Position numbers and translations under genes: made by a program
Shown here: positions 24,709 through 33,793 of the stretch, in pieces
How positions within the stretch are numbered: the first letter of the stretch is position 1
Layout: each line of letters begins with the position of its first letter
Source: Chitinophagaceae bacterium
Lineage (GTDB): Bacteria > Bacteroidota > Bacteroidia > Chitinophagales > Chitinophagaceae
Assembly: GCA_019638615.1 (NCBI GenBank)
Contig: JAHBTL010000008.1
Location: 1 to 64,000, forward strand
Reading direction: 5' to 3'
Length of the DNA stretch: 64,000 nt
The notes under the pieces: model-generated
Seen by the model: the letters and a program-made list of their open reading frames with translations, nothing else
Told to the model about the DNA's origin: nothing
Databases searched by the model: none

Positions 24709-26820
24709 TTATTTCTTCTCTCCTAATTTCCGTATCAGGAACTCCGCAGTTGCTTCGTCTACCTTTAGCTGGTTAGAGAATTTCATCCAGTGATGGGTTT
24801 CATCAGGAATAACAAGTGTCTCAAACCCGGTAAACTTTTTTTCTTCAAACCTTCGCACCAGATCAACACTTTGCTTAAACGGTACATTGCCGTCATCATC
24901 TCCGTGAATGATCAGCACAGGCGAAGTCCACCCATGTATATAGGCCACAGGTGAAGACTGCCAGATGAGTTTTCTTGCCAGCTCAACATCAGGGGCCTGC
25001 TCTTCTTTGGTGATTTCAGGGGCAAAAACCATCAGGTTGTGTTCTCCGTGTATGTCCACCCCGGCTGCAAATAATTTAGAATCTTTTGCCAAAGCCATGG
25101 CCGTTAAAAAACCGCCATAGGATCCGCCATATATGCCAATGCGCCGGACGTCAACAGCAGGCTGGGAGGACAGCCAATCGCCGGCTGCTTTTATATCCAG
25201 GTATTCCGATGCGCCATTGTTCCATGCGCCTTCTGGATTTTGAAATTCATATCCATACCCTATGCCTAACCGGTAGTTTACAGAAAGTACAATGAACCCT
25301 TTGCTCACCAGGTATTGATTGAGCGCGTAAGTATTAGCATAATAATCGCCATAGTGCCAGCCCAGCAGCATTTGCCTCTGCGGACCGCCGTGTATAAATA
25401 CGATAGCAGGTTTTTTGCCTGTTTTATTGGCAGGTTCAAACAATTGTCCATATGCTGTTTTGCCGTCAGCGGCTTTAAAGGTTACAGATTTGGGTGTTAC
25501 AAATTGTGTGGAAGGAAAACCGGGAGGGATAAGCTCCTTTCCGGTCAGCATTGTCTTACCGCCATTAAATGGTATAACAGCTAATGCGGCAGGACGTTGC
25601 GTACCGGCGCTTAAAAATGCTATGCTATTGCCATCGCCTGTAACTACAGGAAAGGTTTCGATCCCATCTCCGGGCGTTAATATTTCCATAGCGGCTTTAT
25701 CAACAGGCACGCGGGCCAGATGCCTGCGTTCGTAATCGTATTTGTCGGGCCCGGTACTGGCGCTGAATACAATCCATTTTTTATCAGGGCTGAGCTTTAC
25801 ATGTTCTACCATAAAATTTCCCGGAGTAAGCAACATGGGGTTACCACCAACAGCAGGCATAGAATATAAGTGCGGCCAGCCGTCTTCATACGATACGAAT
25901 ACAATCCGGTTACCAGTAGCCCAATGCAGGTTGTACCTGCCGTTAGTAGCCGGCACTGAACCTCGAAGCGTTTCCGGCGCTTTCCATATCCGGACAGCTT
26001 TTCCTGTTGTGATATCAGCAGTATATATTGCCCAGGGCTCATGTTTATTCACGGTGACAGAGTCAGGCTTTCCGCCGGCTGCAGGTCTTCTTACAAAAAC
26101 AATATGGTTGCCATCAGGCGACCATTTGGGTGATTGATCGCGGGCAAAAGAAGGATCTATCCATTGTATGGGGGAAGCAGAGTCTCTGAATATGCCGATA
26201 AACGAATGATCGCCGCGAAAAGCGGTGAACAGCAGTTTCTTTCCATCAGGCGACCATTGTAATCCGCCCACGTTACCTTTTGTTGTAAATAAATTATGCG
26301 CGGGAACAGAACCATCGGCGGCGGCTATACGAGCCTGCCTGTTTTTTATATACGCTACGGTTTTATTGTCAGGAGAAACTGCGGCATCATCGCCTTCATC
26401 CAGCAATATTGCAGCGCCTCCCGTAAAAGCTATACTATATAGTTGTATTTTGGGAGCAGTGGCGAAAGATGACGGGTTGCGGGGAACCGTTTCATCGTAT
26501 GCGCCATGATCGCCGCCGCGGGTATATACTATACGGCTTCCATCGCGGGTAAAAGTTATACCGCTGATCTCCTGGCCATCATCAACTGCATAGCTGGTAA
26601 GCTGTCGCAATGTAAAATCCGGACCTTCAGCCACATAAATATTTCTAAGTCCTTTTTGATTGATGGCGACAGCTATTTTGGAGCCATCGGGCGATGCCGT
26701 AAGCTCTGAAGGAAAAGGATAGGAAAGCGCGGACTCCAGTGTGAATGACTGGGCAAAGGTTACCTGACCGGGTCCAAAACCCAATATACCTGCAAGGAAC
26801 AAAATGAGAATAAGGCGCAT
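24709..26820 (-). CDS. S9 family (prolyl-oligopeptidase/DPP-type) peptidase
   Basis: From the ATG at 26820 the protein has 703 residues with a signal peptide (MRLILILFLAG to TFAQ). The N-terminal part to about 420 is a WD40/TolB-like beta-propeller with repeated SPDG/SPDKK motifs. The C-terminal alpha/beta-hydrolase domain has Ser567 in GGSYGG, an Asp in HGDDDG at about 642 and a His in DETHHW at about 677, the triad order of the family. It should remove dipeptides or cut oligopeptides in the periplasm. A frame from 26895 adds 25 residues ahead of the signal peptide and is rejected. Confidence 0.93.
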   Translation of the reverse strand: MRLILILFLAGILGFGPGQVTFAQSFTLESALSYPFPSELTASPDGSKIAVAINQKGLRNIYVAEGPDFTLRQLTSYAVDDGQEISGITFTRDGSRIVYTRGGDHGAYDETVPRNPSSFATAPKIQLYSIAFTGGAAILLDEGDDAAVSPDNKTVAYIKNRQARIAAADGSVPAHNLFTTKGNVGGLQWSPDGKKLLFTAFRGDHSFIGIFRDSASPIQWIDPSFARDQSPKWSPDGNHIVFVRRPAAGGKPDSVTVNKHEPWAIYTADITTGKAVRIWKAPETLRGSVPATNGRYNLHWATGNRIVFVSYEDGWPHLYSMPAVGGNPMLLTPGNFMVEHVKLSPDKKWIVFSASTGPDKYDYERRHLARVPVDKAAMEILTPGDGIETFPVVTGDGNSIAFLSAGTQRPAALAVIPFNGGKTMLTGKELIPPGFPSTQFVTPKSVTFKAADGKTAYGQLFEPANKTGKKPAIVFIHGGPQRQMLLGWHYGDYYANTYALNQYLVSKGFIVLSVNYRLGIGYGYEFQNPEGAWNNGASEYLDIKAAGDWLSSQPAVDVRRIGIYGGSYGGFLTAMALAKDSKLFAAGVDIHGEHNLMVFAPEITKEEQAPDVELARKLIWQSSPVAYIHGWTSPVLIIHGDDDGNVPFKQSVDLVRRFEEKKFTGFETLVIPDETHHWMKFSNQLKVDEATAEFLIRKLGEKK

Positions 26821-26939
26821 GATCGAAAATAGTTTTAGCAACGGCTGTAAAACATTACGTAAAAAAGCAGCCCTTTGCAGGGCCGACTTTTGCATAAAAG
26901 CTTATGTGTTTGATGAATACAATCATGAGGTGTTTTCAT

Positions 26940-28340
26940 CTACTGATCCCACCAAAGATGATCGGTCAATTTTACATCAGGAATATTATCTCCGTTTCTT
27001 GAGAGCTCATTATTAGGATAATTCATTCTCCTGATAAAAGTGCTGAGCAGTGCGCCAACGGGCAATGTAAAGTTCGTATACTCATAATCTGTCCTGCGGA
27101 GATCGTCCCATGTAACCGGGCTTAAGAAACAGGCCATATATTTTTCTTTCATAATCAGCTGAAGTGTAATATTATCGGCGCCAACGCTTACAATGGGATC
27201 ATTAATATATGCATCAGAAGCAGCAACCCCCATCTTATCCATATTCGCTTTTATTCCGGCAAGGTATGCGGTATATGCCTTTAGTTTTTCCCCGCTGCGA
27301 AAATAAGCTTCAGCTTCTATAAATTTTGTCTCAGCATATGTTATAACCAGGAGAGGAGAGGTTTCACTTGAATACCATTTGTTTGAAACAAGGTAACATT
27401 CTTCATGATCTATACCGCTGCCAATGCGTCCTTTGCCATTTATGGTTCCTCTATAGTCTCCGAATTTTGTTTTGTCTGTAATTAAAGGAAGGCGCGGATC
27501 AAAAAGACCAAACGTACTGCCATTTGCAGCATCCACAAAATGCGAAGATAAAAAACCATCTAAATTAAGCCCCTCATTATTAAGAGCTACACCGCACCAG
27601 GGATTTCTTACTTCAAAAGCTGTTATTTGCGCATCATCATCATTACTGGTGTATGATTTCGAAAGCTCAGTTAATATATCATTCGCATTGTACGCGGGGG
27701 TTTTACTGAGTTGGTTCAGCATACGCGCTTTTAATGCATGCGCAGTTTTTACCCATGCAGAAGCTGATCCCGCATGAATAAAATCACTTGGTCCATCAAG
27801 CTGATCTTCCGCATCAGGAGATCCCAGAAGCGTAATGCCGGTATTCAGCAAATTTAAACAGGTATCCATTAATGCTTTCTGGTTGTCAAGCTTGGGGTAA
27901 AGATTATCAACCCCTAAAAAAGCTTCTGAATATGGAATATCTCCCCAAAGATTAGAAGCCATATTAATGTGCAAAGCCATTAATACATCTGCTACTCCTA
28001 TATACGCATTAAGCCCTTTTTCCGAAGCAAATTTCTTCATATCAAAAAGGTCTGTCATAACATCATAATAGCGTTCATAAGTCCCGCTCGCATTCAGAAT
28101 GTCGTAGATATCAGCTGCGCCATTCGCATTGGGAGACGCGAGGTACTGGGAATAATATGAAGTAATATTACTGGTATTGAAAACATTATTGGACGTGCGA
28201 TACGTCGTATTTGCCAATAATCCATTTATCGGGGGTTCTGAACCAGCATTTGGATCCTGGTTTATATCGAGATATTTTTCACAACCGAATAGTATGAACG
28301 ATATCGCAATAGTGATTGAATATAAGAGTATCTTTTTCAT
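26940..28340 (-). CDS. SusD/RagB-like surface lipoprotein (SusD-like_2 type)
   Basis: A 466-residue lipoprotein (lipobox LFGC, Cys20) that lids the SusC channel at the cell surface. It opens with the family signature EKYLDINQDPN and belongs to the variant often labelled SusD-like_2. It has helical TPR-like stretches (ALMDTCLNLLNTGITLL) and the typical end WDDLRRTDYEYTNF. The ligand is not predictable by itself, but peptidase neighbours suggest peptides, as with RagB. It follows SusC by 12 bp. Confidence 0.92.
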   Translation of the reverse strand: MKKILLYSITIAISFILFGCEKYLDINQDPNAGSEPPINGLLANTTYRTSNNVFNTSNITSYYSQYLASPNANGAADIYDILNASGTYERYYDVMTDLFDMKKFASEKGLNAYIGVADVLMALHINMASNLWGDIPYSEAFLGVDNLYPKLDNQKALMDTCLNLLNTGITLLGSPDAEDQLDGPSDFIHAGSASAWVKTAHALKARMLNQLSKTPAYNANDILTELSKSYTSNDDDAQITAFEVRNPWCGVALNNEGLNLDGFLSSHFVDAANGSTFGLFDPRLPLITDKTKFGDYRGTINGKGRIGSGIDHEECYLVSNKWYSSETSPLLVITYAETKFIEAEAYFRSGEKLKAYTAYLAGIKANMDKMGVAASDAYINDPIVSVGADNITLQLIMKEKYMACFLSPVTWDDLRRTDYEYTNFTLPVGALLSTFIRRMNYPNNELSRNGDNIPDVKLTDHLWWDQ

Positions 28341-28352
28341 AGCAATTTGTAT

Positions 28353-31300
28353 TTATAAGCCAACATTTAATGTGAACATGAAACTGCGGATGGCAGGATA
28401 ACTAAAGCCTGCGAACCCATTTGCGTTGCTGCCGGCAGGGGTAGAGCTGGACTCAGGATCAAACCCTTTGTATTTAGTAAATAATAAAAGATTGTTGCCG
28501 GTAAATGCAAGACTTATATTTTTTATAAATGAATTGCTCAATATTTTTCCGGGGATGCGATATGATAATGTTGCCGTACGAAGCCTTACCCATGAAGCAT
28601 CTTCAATAAAGTTTTCAGAAATACCTCTGTAAACAGCGCGGTAATAACCTGCTGACCCGTAATCAACACCATCCGGTCCAACACCCTGTCCTAACCAAAC
28701 CGCTTTTGTATTCTTTGTACCATCTGCGAGCACCCCGTCAAATACAATGGTTTCTTCACGATTTGCGGTGATAGCAGATTCGCCAAATGCGGCAAGAAAA
28801 TTAGTGAACTGGTCATATTTTTGTAACCCCTGTCTGAAATCCCAAAGGAAATAGAGGTTCCAGCTTTTGTACGAAAAATTATTGCCGATACTGCCAATCC
28901 ATTTGGGGTAGGCATTGCCCAAAACACGCTGCGTAGAGGTAGGCGTTAATACGGGAAACCCATTTGCGCCGATCAGGATAGGAAGGCTTTTATCGGAGTA
29001 TAAAGGATCCTTATTATCGCCATAACGCGACCAGGGCGTTCCATAGATATCGCCTGCAGACTGCCCGGGTACGTATTTCATAGTAACAGATGAATTAGAG
29101 TACCCATAGTGAGAACCTATAACGATCTCTGTAAGCCCGGGCGCTAATGACACCACCTTATTTTTGTTTGCTGAATAGTTAATTGTAATATCCCAGCTAA
29201 AATCTTTTCTTTTAACCGGAGTGCCTCTTAATGTGAGCTCAACGCCTTTGTTTTCAATTTCGCCTGCATTCAATGTAATGGTTGTAAACCCTGTTGAGGG
29301 CGTAACGGATACAGGCAATATCTGATCCCGGCTATTGGATTTGTACCAGGTGAAATTAGCCCCTAACCTGTCACTGAAAAAAGAAAGGTCTGTACCAATT
29401 TCAAATGTGGTTGTGCGTTCAGGTTTCAGGGCGGCGATACCCGCTTTTCCGGATCTTGACCATCCTATCACGCTGTTAACAGGTCTGTCAAACGACGGGG
29501 CGTATACAACGCTTGTACTGTATGGAGAGGCATCTTTACCAATTCCGGCCAAAGATGCCCTGAGCTTACCGTAATCGATCCAATCGGGGAGCGTTTTAAT
29601 ATGTTCCGTAAAGACATAGCTTATACTCGCCGAAGGATAAAAGAAGGACCGGTTGTCTTTCTCCAAAGTAGAGGTCCAGTCGTTTCTGCCTGTTAAAGAG
29701 AGATACAGGAATTTGTCATAGCCCAGGGTAAGGTCTCCATACAGACCGACAATTCTATACATCTCTTTATACTGGGCGATGGAAACCTGCCTGGCGTTAC
29801 TTAATGAAAAAAGATTGTATACATCCAGTTCATCGCCTTCTGCGCTTACCCTGTTTAAACTTCTGTCAAGCAAATCATTACCCACCCTGAGCGTTGTTTG
29901 AAATTTATCTCCCCAGGTATGATCAAAGGTCAACGCAAGGTTGGAGTTTACCTGCCTGTAATTAAGCCTGTATTCATGAACAAATCCCAATTCATTGTCT
30001 TCCGCCTGTATTTCATCAGGTACTCCTTTAGGGCCCGGAGCTGTTGCAGTCCTGGCATCGATATACTGGTCCAGCCCCAGCATATAGGTGGCCGTAAGCC
30101 ATTTTACCGGAGTGTAATTAAAATTGATATTACCAATTACGCGGTTTACATCGGTTTTAAATTTATTGGTTGCCGCGTAATATACGGGGTTACCATTGCC
30201 GTATGTTTTTTGCGTGCCATCCGGTTTAATGTAATCTTTTACATCCCATCTCGGCGCCCAATAAATCAATTCTTCATTATAGCGGTCCGCGTCATAAAAG
30301 TTGCCATATGAATTGGTGTAATATAAAGAGGTACCCATTCTAAATTTATCACTGAACTTTAATTGTCCGTTTACTTTGGCATTTATGCTTTGATAATAAG
30401 TGAATGGAATCGTTCCGTTTTGACGCATGTAGGAAAGCGCAGAAGAAAAAACAGCTTTGTCATTGCCACCGGAAAAGCTTACCGTGTTTTTGTATTGATG
30501 TCCTTTGTCGTAGGCTCTTTTCCAGTTATTCCATAATTGAGCAGGGTGAGCAGGGTCAATCTGGCGTGCATTTTCTACAGTTGGTCCCCACGCAGGCCAA
30601 AAGCTTGTAGAATCATAAACAAATATATTTCCCTGGGTATACTTAAGCTGCAAATCCGGGATCTTATTTACCTCATCCACACTGTACGTGGAAGAAACAT
30701 TTACGCTTAGTTTGCCAACCTGCCCTGATTTAGTAGTAATAACAACCACGCCATTCGCTCCTCTCAGCCCATACAATGCCGTGGCCGCACCACCACGTAA
30801 TATATTTATTGATTCAATATCAGCAGGGTTAATATCAGAAATGCGGTTGGGCATTTGTACGCCACGTCCCCCGGTGGTACCGGTGGTAAATGTACTGTTA
30901 TCAACCGGCATCCCGTCAATTACAAAAAGAGGCTGGTTGTCTTTATCCGGATTCAATGAATTAATTCCGCGAATGAGTATGTTCGCGCCCTGTCCGGGCC
31001 CGCCTCCCACACTTGAAATGGTAACACCGGCAACTTTGCCCTGCAGCGCATTTAGTAAATTTGATTGTTTAGACTGGTTGATCTGCTCGGCGGAAACCTG
31101 CTGGGAGGCATAACCCAATGTTTTTGCGGCTCTTTTTATACCCATGGCTGTTACTACAACTTCATTAAGTGAATTATCCGCCAGTTGCATCTGGAAATTA
31201 GCTTCACTCTGCTCGTTGTCTCTAATTACAATTTCTACTGTAGTTGTTTTAAACCCGATTGCTGATATCCTCAAAGTATATTTCCCAGCCTTAATGTCGC

Positions 31301-31886
31301 TGATTGTAAACTCCCCATTGTTATTTGCTGAATAACCTTTCCCGGATCCGGCTAATTCAATGGTTGCATTAGGAACAGGCTCACCGTTCGCATTAGTTAC
31401 ACGTCCCTTTATCCCTCCCTCAGCCTGTATCACATCCAGTTCCTGTACGCCGGAAAGTTCTGCCACCGGTTTGATCTTTTTTATGAGAATGTTGGAATTT
31501 ACCACATCGTATTCCAAATCCGTATTATCCAGGATATCGGACAATACCTTATCAAGTCCCTCCAGCGAGGCGCTATAGCTGATGCGATTGTAAGGACTTA
31601 TATCACTGGTTTTGTAAGAAAACGATAAATGGCTTAAAGATTCGATCTTCCTGATGGCTGTTTTAAGCGATACATTTTTAAGATCCAGGGAAATTTTGAT
31701 TTTACTCAGGTCCTGGCCCGATGTATTGCCGGCGATTAAAACGCCATTAATCGTCAACAGTAAAACCAGGATCACTATTCTCATAAGTATTATACTCATT
31801 TTTATTCCCCTCACCGGATGGAGGCGGAAACGAAGTTTTGCAATGCATGAGGATAATATACCATGCATTTTCCAATAAAAACTCAT
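28353..31886 (-). CDS. SusC/RagA TonB-dependent outer-membrane transporter with STN domain
   Basis: From the ATG at 31886 this has 1177 residues. After a signal peptide it has an STN domain (about residues 60-115, sensing domain found in transporters that signal to FecR), a carboxypeptidase-regulatory-like domain (GGIKGRVTNANGEPVPNATI and onward), a plug domain with the NEVVVTAMGIKR start and a long beta-barrel. A frame from 31913 and a later ATG near 31799 are other start options. The STN domain fits the FecR and ECF sigma genes upstream. It imports the ligand delivered by SusD, energised by TonB. Confidence 0.93.
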   Translation of the reverse strand: MSFYWKMHGILSSCIAKLRFRLHPVRGIKMSIILMRIVILVLLLTINGVLIAGNTSGQDLSKIKISLDLKNVSLKTAIRKIESLSHLSFSYKTSDISPYNRISYSASLEGLDKVLSDILDNTDLEYDVVNSNILIKKIKPVAELSGVQELDVIQAEGGIKGRVTNANGEPVPNATIELAGSGKGYSANNNGEFTISDIKAGKYTLRISAIGFKTTTVEIVIRDNEQSEANFQMQLADNSLNEVVVTAMGIKRAAKTLGYASQQVSAEQINQSKQSNLLNALQGKVAGVTISSVGGGPGQGANILIRGINSLNPDKDNQPLFVIDGMPVDNSTFTTGTTGGRGVQMPNRISDINPADIESINILRGGAATALYGLRGANGVVVITTKSGQVGKLSVNVSSTYSVDEVNKIPDLQLKYTQGNIFVYDSTSFWPAWGPTVENARQIDPAHPAQLWNNWKRAYDKGHQYKNTVSFSGGNDKAVFSSALSYMRQNGTIPFTYYQSINAKVNGQLKFSDKFRMGTSLYYTNSYGNFYDADRYNEELIYWAPRWDVKDYIKPDGTQKTYGNGNPVYYAATNKFKTDVNRVIGNINFNYTPVKWLTATYMLGLDQYIDARTATAPGPKGVPDEIQAEDNELGFVHEYRLNYRQVNSNLALTFDHTWGDKFQTTLRVGNDLLDRSLNRVSAEGDELDVYNLFSLSNARQVSIAQYKEMYRIVGLYGDLTLGYDKFLYLSLTGRNDWTSTLEKDNRSFFYPSASISYVFTEHIKTLPDWIDYGKLRASLAGIGKDASPYSTSVVYAPSFDRPVNSVIGWSRSGKAGIAALKPERTTTFEIGTDLSFFSDRLGANFTWYKSNSRDQILPVSVTPSTGFTTITLNAGEIENKGVELTLRGTPVKRKDFSWDITINYSANKNKVVSLAPGLTEIVIGSHYGYSNSSVTMKYVPGQSAGDIYGTPWSRYGDNKDPLYSDKSLPILIGANGFPVLTPTSTQRVLGNAYPKWIGSIGNNFSYKSWNLYFLWDFRQGLQKYDQFTNFLAAFGESAITANREETIVFDGVLADGTKNTKAVWLGQGVGPDGVDYGSAGYYRAVYRGISENFIEDASWVRLRTATLSYRIPGKILSNSFIKNISLAFTGNNLLLFTKYKGFDPESSSTPAGSNANGFAGFSYPAIRSFMFTLNVGL

Positions 31887-31936
31887 AGTTTTGGTTGGTT
31901 TAAATAATTTCAAAACAGGATTTACTTTAAACTTCC

Positions 31937-31971
31937 GACCGCGCCAGGTTGCAACTGGTTCGGTCTTTTTT
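31937..31971. other. Inverted repeat in the fecR-susC gap
   Basis: GACCG (31937-31941) pairs with CGGTC (31961-31965), and CCAG (31944-31947) with CTGG (31955-31958). A run of six T follows on the plus strand. On the minus strand, which carries the genes, the stem lies in the leader of susC with no T-run after it. It may be an RNA stem in the susC leader or an operator; a plus-strand terminator would have no gene to serve. Confidence 0.4.
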
Positions 31972-32012
31972 ATATTACGATGGTGGCGACATAAACGAAA
32001 ATTTCTTTTTAA

Positions 32013-33014
32013 TTATCTAATATGATATATACCATCTTCCCGTTCGAGTTCTGTATCAGTGAGCCTGCACAATACCTCCAACGCTTTCTCTATTCCCTGG
32101 TCGCGTTTAAAAGATGTTGAAACACGCAATGTTTCTACCCCGCCAACATCCACTTTCACTTTTTGATTATATACCCGTTCAAGATCAAGGAGTATATCTC
32201 CTATCATATAATCATCGTATATTAATTTTCCCTCCTGCCATGCCGACGTTTCGGTTTCCTTTACCTGTGTTTCATTTACCAGCTTTGCTTTTGGAGTAAT
32301 GCTCACCTGCTGTCCGACCGTAAGCAAGGCAACCTGCTTCTTCGCATAATTCACCTTTACTTTTCCCCGTTTAACCGATACGGTTATCTTTTCCATATCG
32401 GGATACGCTTTAATATTAAAAGCGGTGCCCAGCACTTCCGTACTCACTTCGCCGGTATATATTACAAAAGGAATTTTATTCGCGTGTTTTACATCAAAAA
32501 AAGCTTCCCCTTTTAAAACCACTTCGCGCTTGCTGCCTGTAAACTTTTGGGGGAATTCAAGCGTACTTTCCGCATTCAGCCACACTTCCGTGCTGTCAGG
32601 CAATAACAGGTACCGGTACTCCGAACGTTCCGTTGATTTGGTAACCTGTATATTAACCGCAGCAGCAGCCATCTCCGGTTTACGCATATCATCATTCCAT
32701 ACCCACGCCAGTACCCCTAATACAATTACCACTGTAACAGCTGCCGGCCACCTCTGCATCATTCCCTGCAGTTTTTTTCCAAAAGATGCCGTTTCAACAG
32801 CCGGCCCGCTCAATCCCTTTAAATGCCCTTCAACATCTACAAATGCCATGGAGGGTTGTTCTTCGAACTCACTTTCATACACTTTGTCGAAAAATGCCTG
32901 GATAACAGGATCTTTTTCCGCCATCCGGATATATGAAAAAACCTCCTCAAATTCCTCTTTGGTACAGGTGTTATCCAGAAATTTACGGAACAGGTATTTT
33001 ATTCTTTCCTCCAT
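32013..33014 (-). CDS. FecR-family anti-sigma factor
   Basis: From the ATG at 33014 the protein has 333 residues (an upstream TTG at 33023 is unlikely). An N-terminal cytoplasmic region of about 85 residues binds the sigma factor; a single membrane helix (AAVTVVIVLGVLAWVW) follows at about 92-107; the periplasmic part has a FecR domain (YLLLPDSTEVWLNAEST) and a C-terminal DUF4974-like module. It should release or activate the ECF sigma on contact with the STN domain of the SusC gene product. Order sigma-FecR-SusC is the classic arrangement. Confidence 0.93.
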   Translation of the reverse strand: MEERIKYLFRKFLDNTCTKEEFEEVFSYIRMAEKDPVIQAFFDKVYESEFEEQPSMAFVDVEGHLKGLSGPAVETASFGKKLQGMMQRWPAAVTVVIVLGVLAWVWNDDMRKPEMAAAAVNIQVTKSTERSEYRYLLLPDSTEVWLNAESTLEFPQKFTGSKREVVLKGEAFFDVKHANKIPFVIYTGEVSTEVLGTAFNIKAYPDMEKITVSVKRGKVKVNYAKKQVALLTVGQQVSITPKAKLVNETQVKETETSAWQEGKLIYDDYMIGDILLDLERVYNQKVKVDVGGVETLRVSTSFKRDQGIEKALEVLCRLTDTELEREDGIYHIR

Positions 33015-33147
33015 TAACAGCAAATATTTTTATATGACAAGCACTATAAAAGAAAACCGGTTATATATTTAGACGAAACAAAAAGGCAATGTTCCTATTG
33101 CCGGAATTTTTTTAGGAAAGAATACGAAAAAAGCGTGAGGTGATTTA

Positions 33148-33717
33148 TTAAATCATTAAGAAGAAGAGGATACCTATACTGCCGGAAAGAAAGCGGTGGA
33201 TGAACTGCAGGGCCAGCGATAACTGGTTTTTTACTGTATGGCGGGATATGGAAAGCTCCGTTGCTATTTCCTGGTAACTCAGCCCTTTATCGCGGTTAAG
33301 CGTGTATACCAAGCGTCTTTGGGGAGGTAATTGATTGATCGCCTCATGTATCATGGAGTTGCACTCTCTTGCATCCAGCAATTCTTCAGTATGATGTACA
33401 GAAAGCTGTACACGGTCCCACAAGGCTGTGCGTAAACGCTCGTCGGCAGCGGCTTTGCGCAGAAAATCCGTGAGCTCGTTTTTTGTAACACGATACAACC
33501 ATGCTTCCATATTATGAATACCATCAATGCCATTGCGGTGTTCCCAGGCTTTTAAAAAAACGTTCTGAACAATATCATGCGATTGGAACTCAGATTTTAC
33601 AACCCGCCACACCAGCCCGATAAGCTTTTGCTCGTGTTTCCGTACAAGACTTTCGAAAAGAAATTCCAGCTCCTTATCAGACCTGGCAGTACTGTTATGG
33701 TAGAAGCGTTTTCTCAT
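33148..33717 (-). CDS. ECF RNA polymerase sigma factor (Bacteroidota family)
   Basis: A 189-residue ECF sigma-70 factor. Region 2 covers about 20-90, with SHDIVQNVFLKAWEH as the core-binding stretch, and region 4 covers about 130-180 with the helix-turn-helix LSYQEIATELSISRHTVKNQL. The protein ends in a hydrophobic tail (FLSGSIGILFFLMI), a feature seen in many members of this group. It would direct transcription of the downstream locus when FecR signals. The ATG start is clear. Confidence 0.93.
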   Translation of the reverse strand: MRKRFYHNSTARSDKELEFLFESLVRKHEQKLIGLVWRVVKSEFQSHDIVQNVFLKAWEHRNGIDGIHNMEAWLYRVTKNELTDFLRKAAADERLRTALWDRVQLSVHHTEELLDARECNSMIHEAINQLPPQRRLVYTLNRDKGLSYQEIATELSISRHTVKNQLSLALQFIHRFLSGSIGILFFLMI

Positions 33718-33793
33718 CTCCGGGGAGATATCATGTTTTGATACTTTAAAAATAAGAAAAAAATAATATCGAACCGGGCTGTCTGTTTATTTT

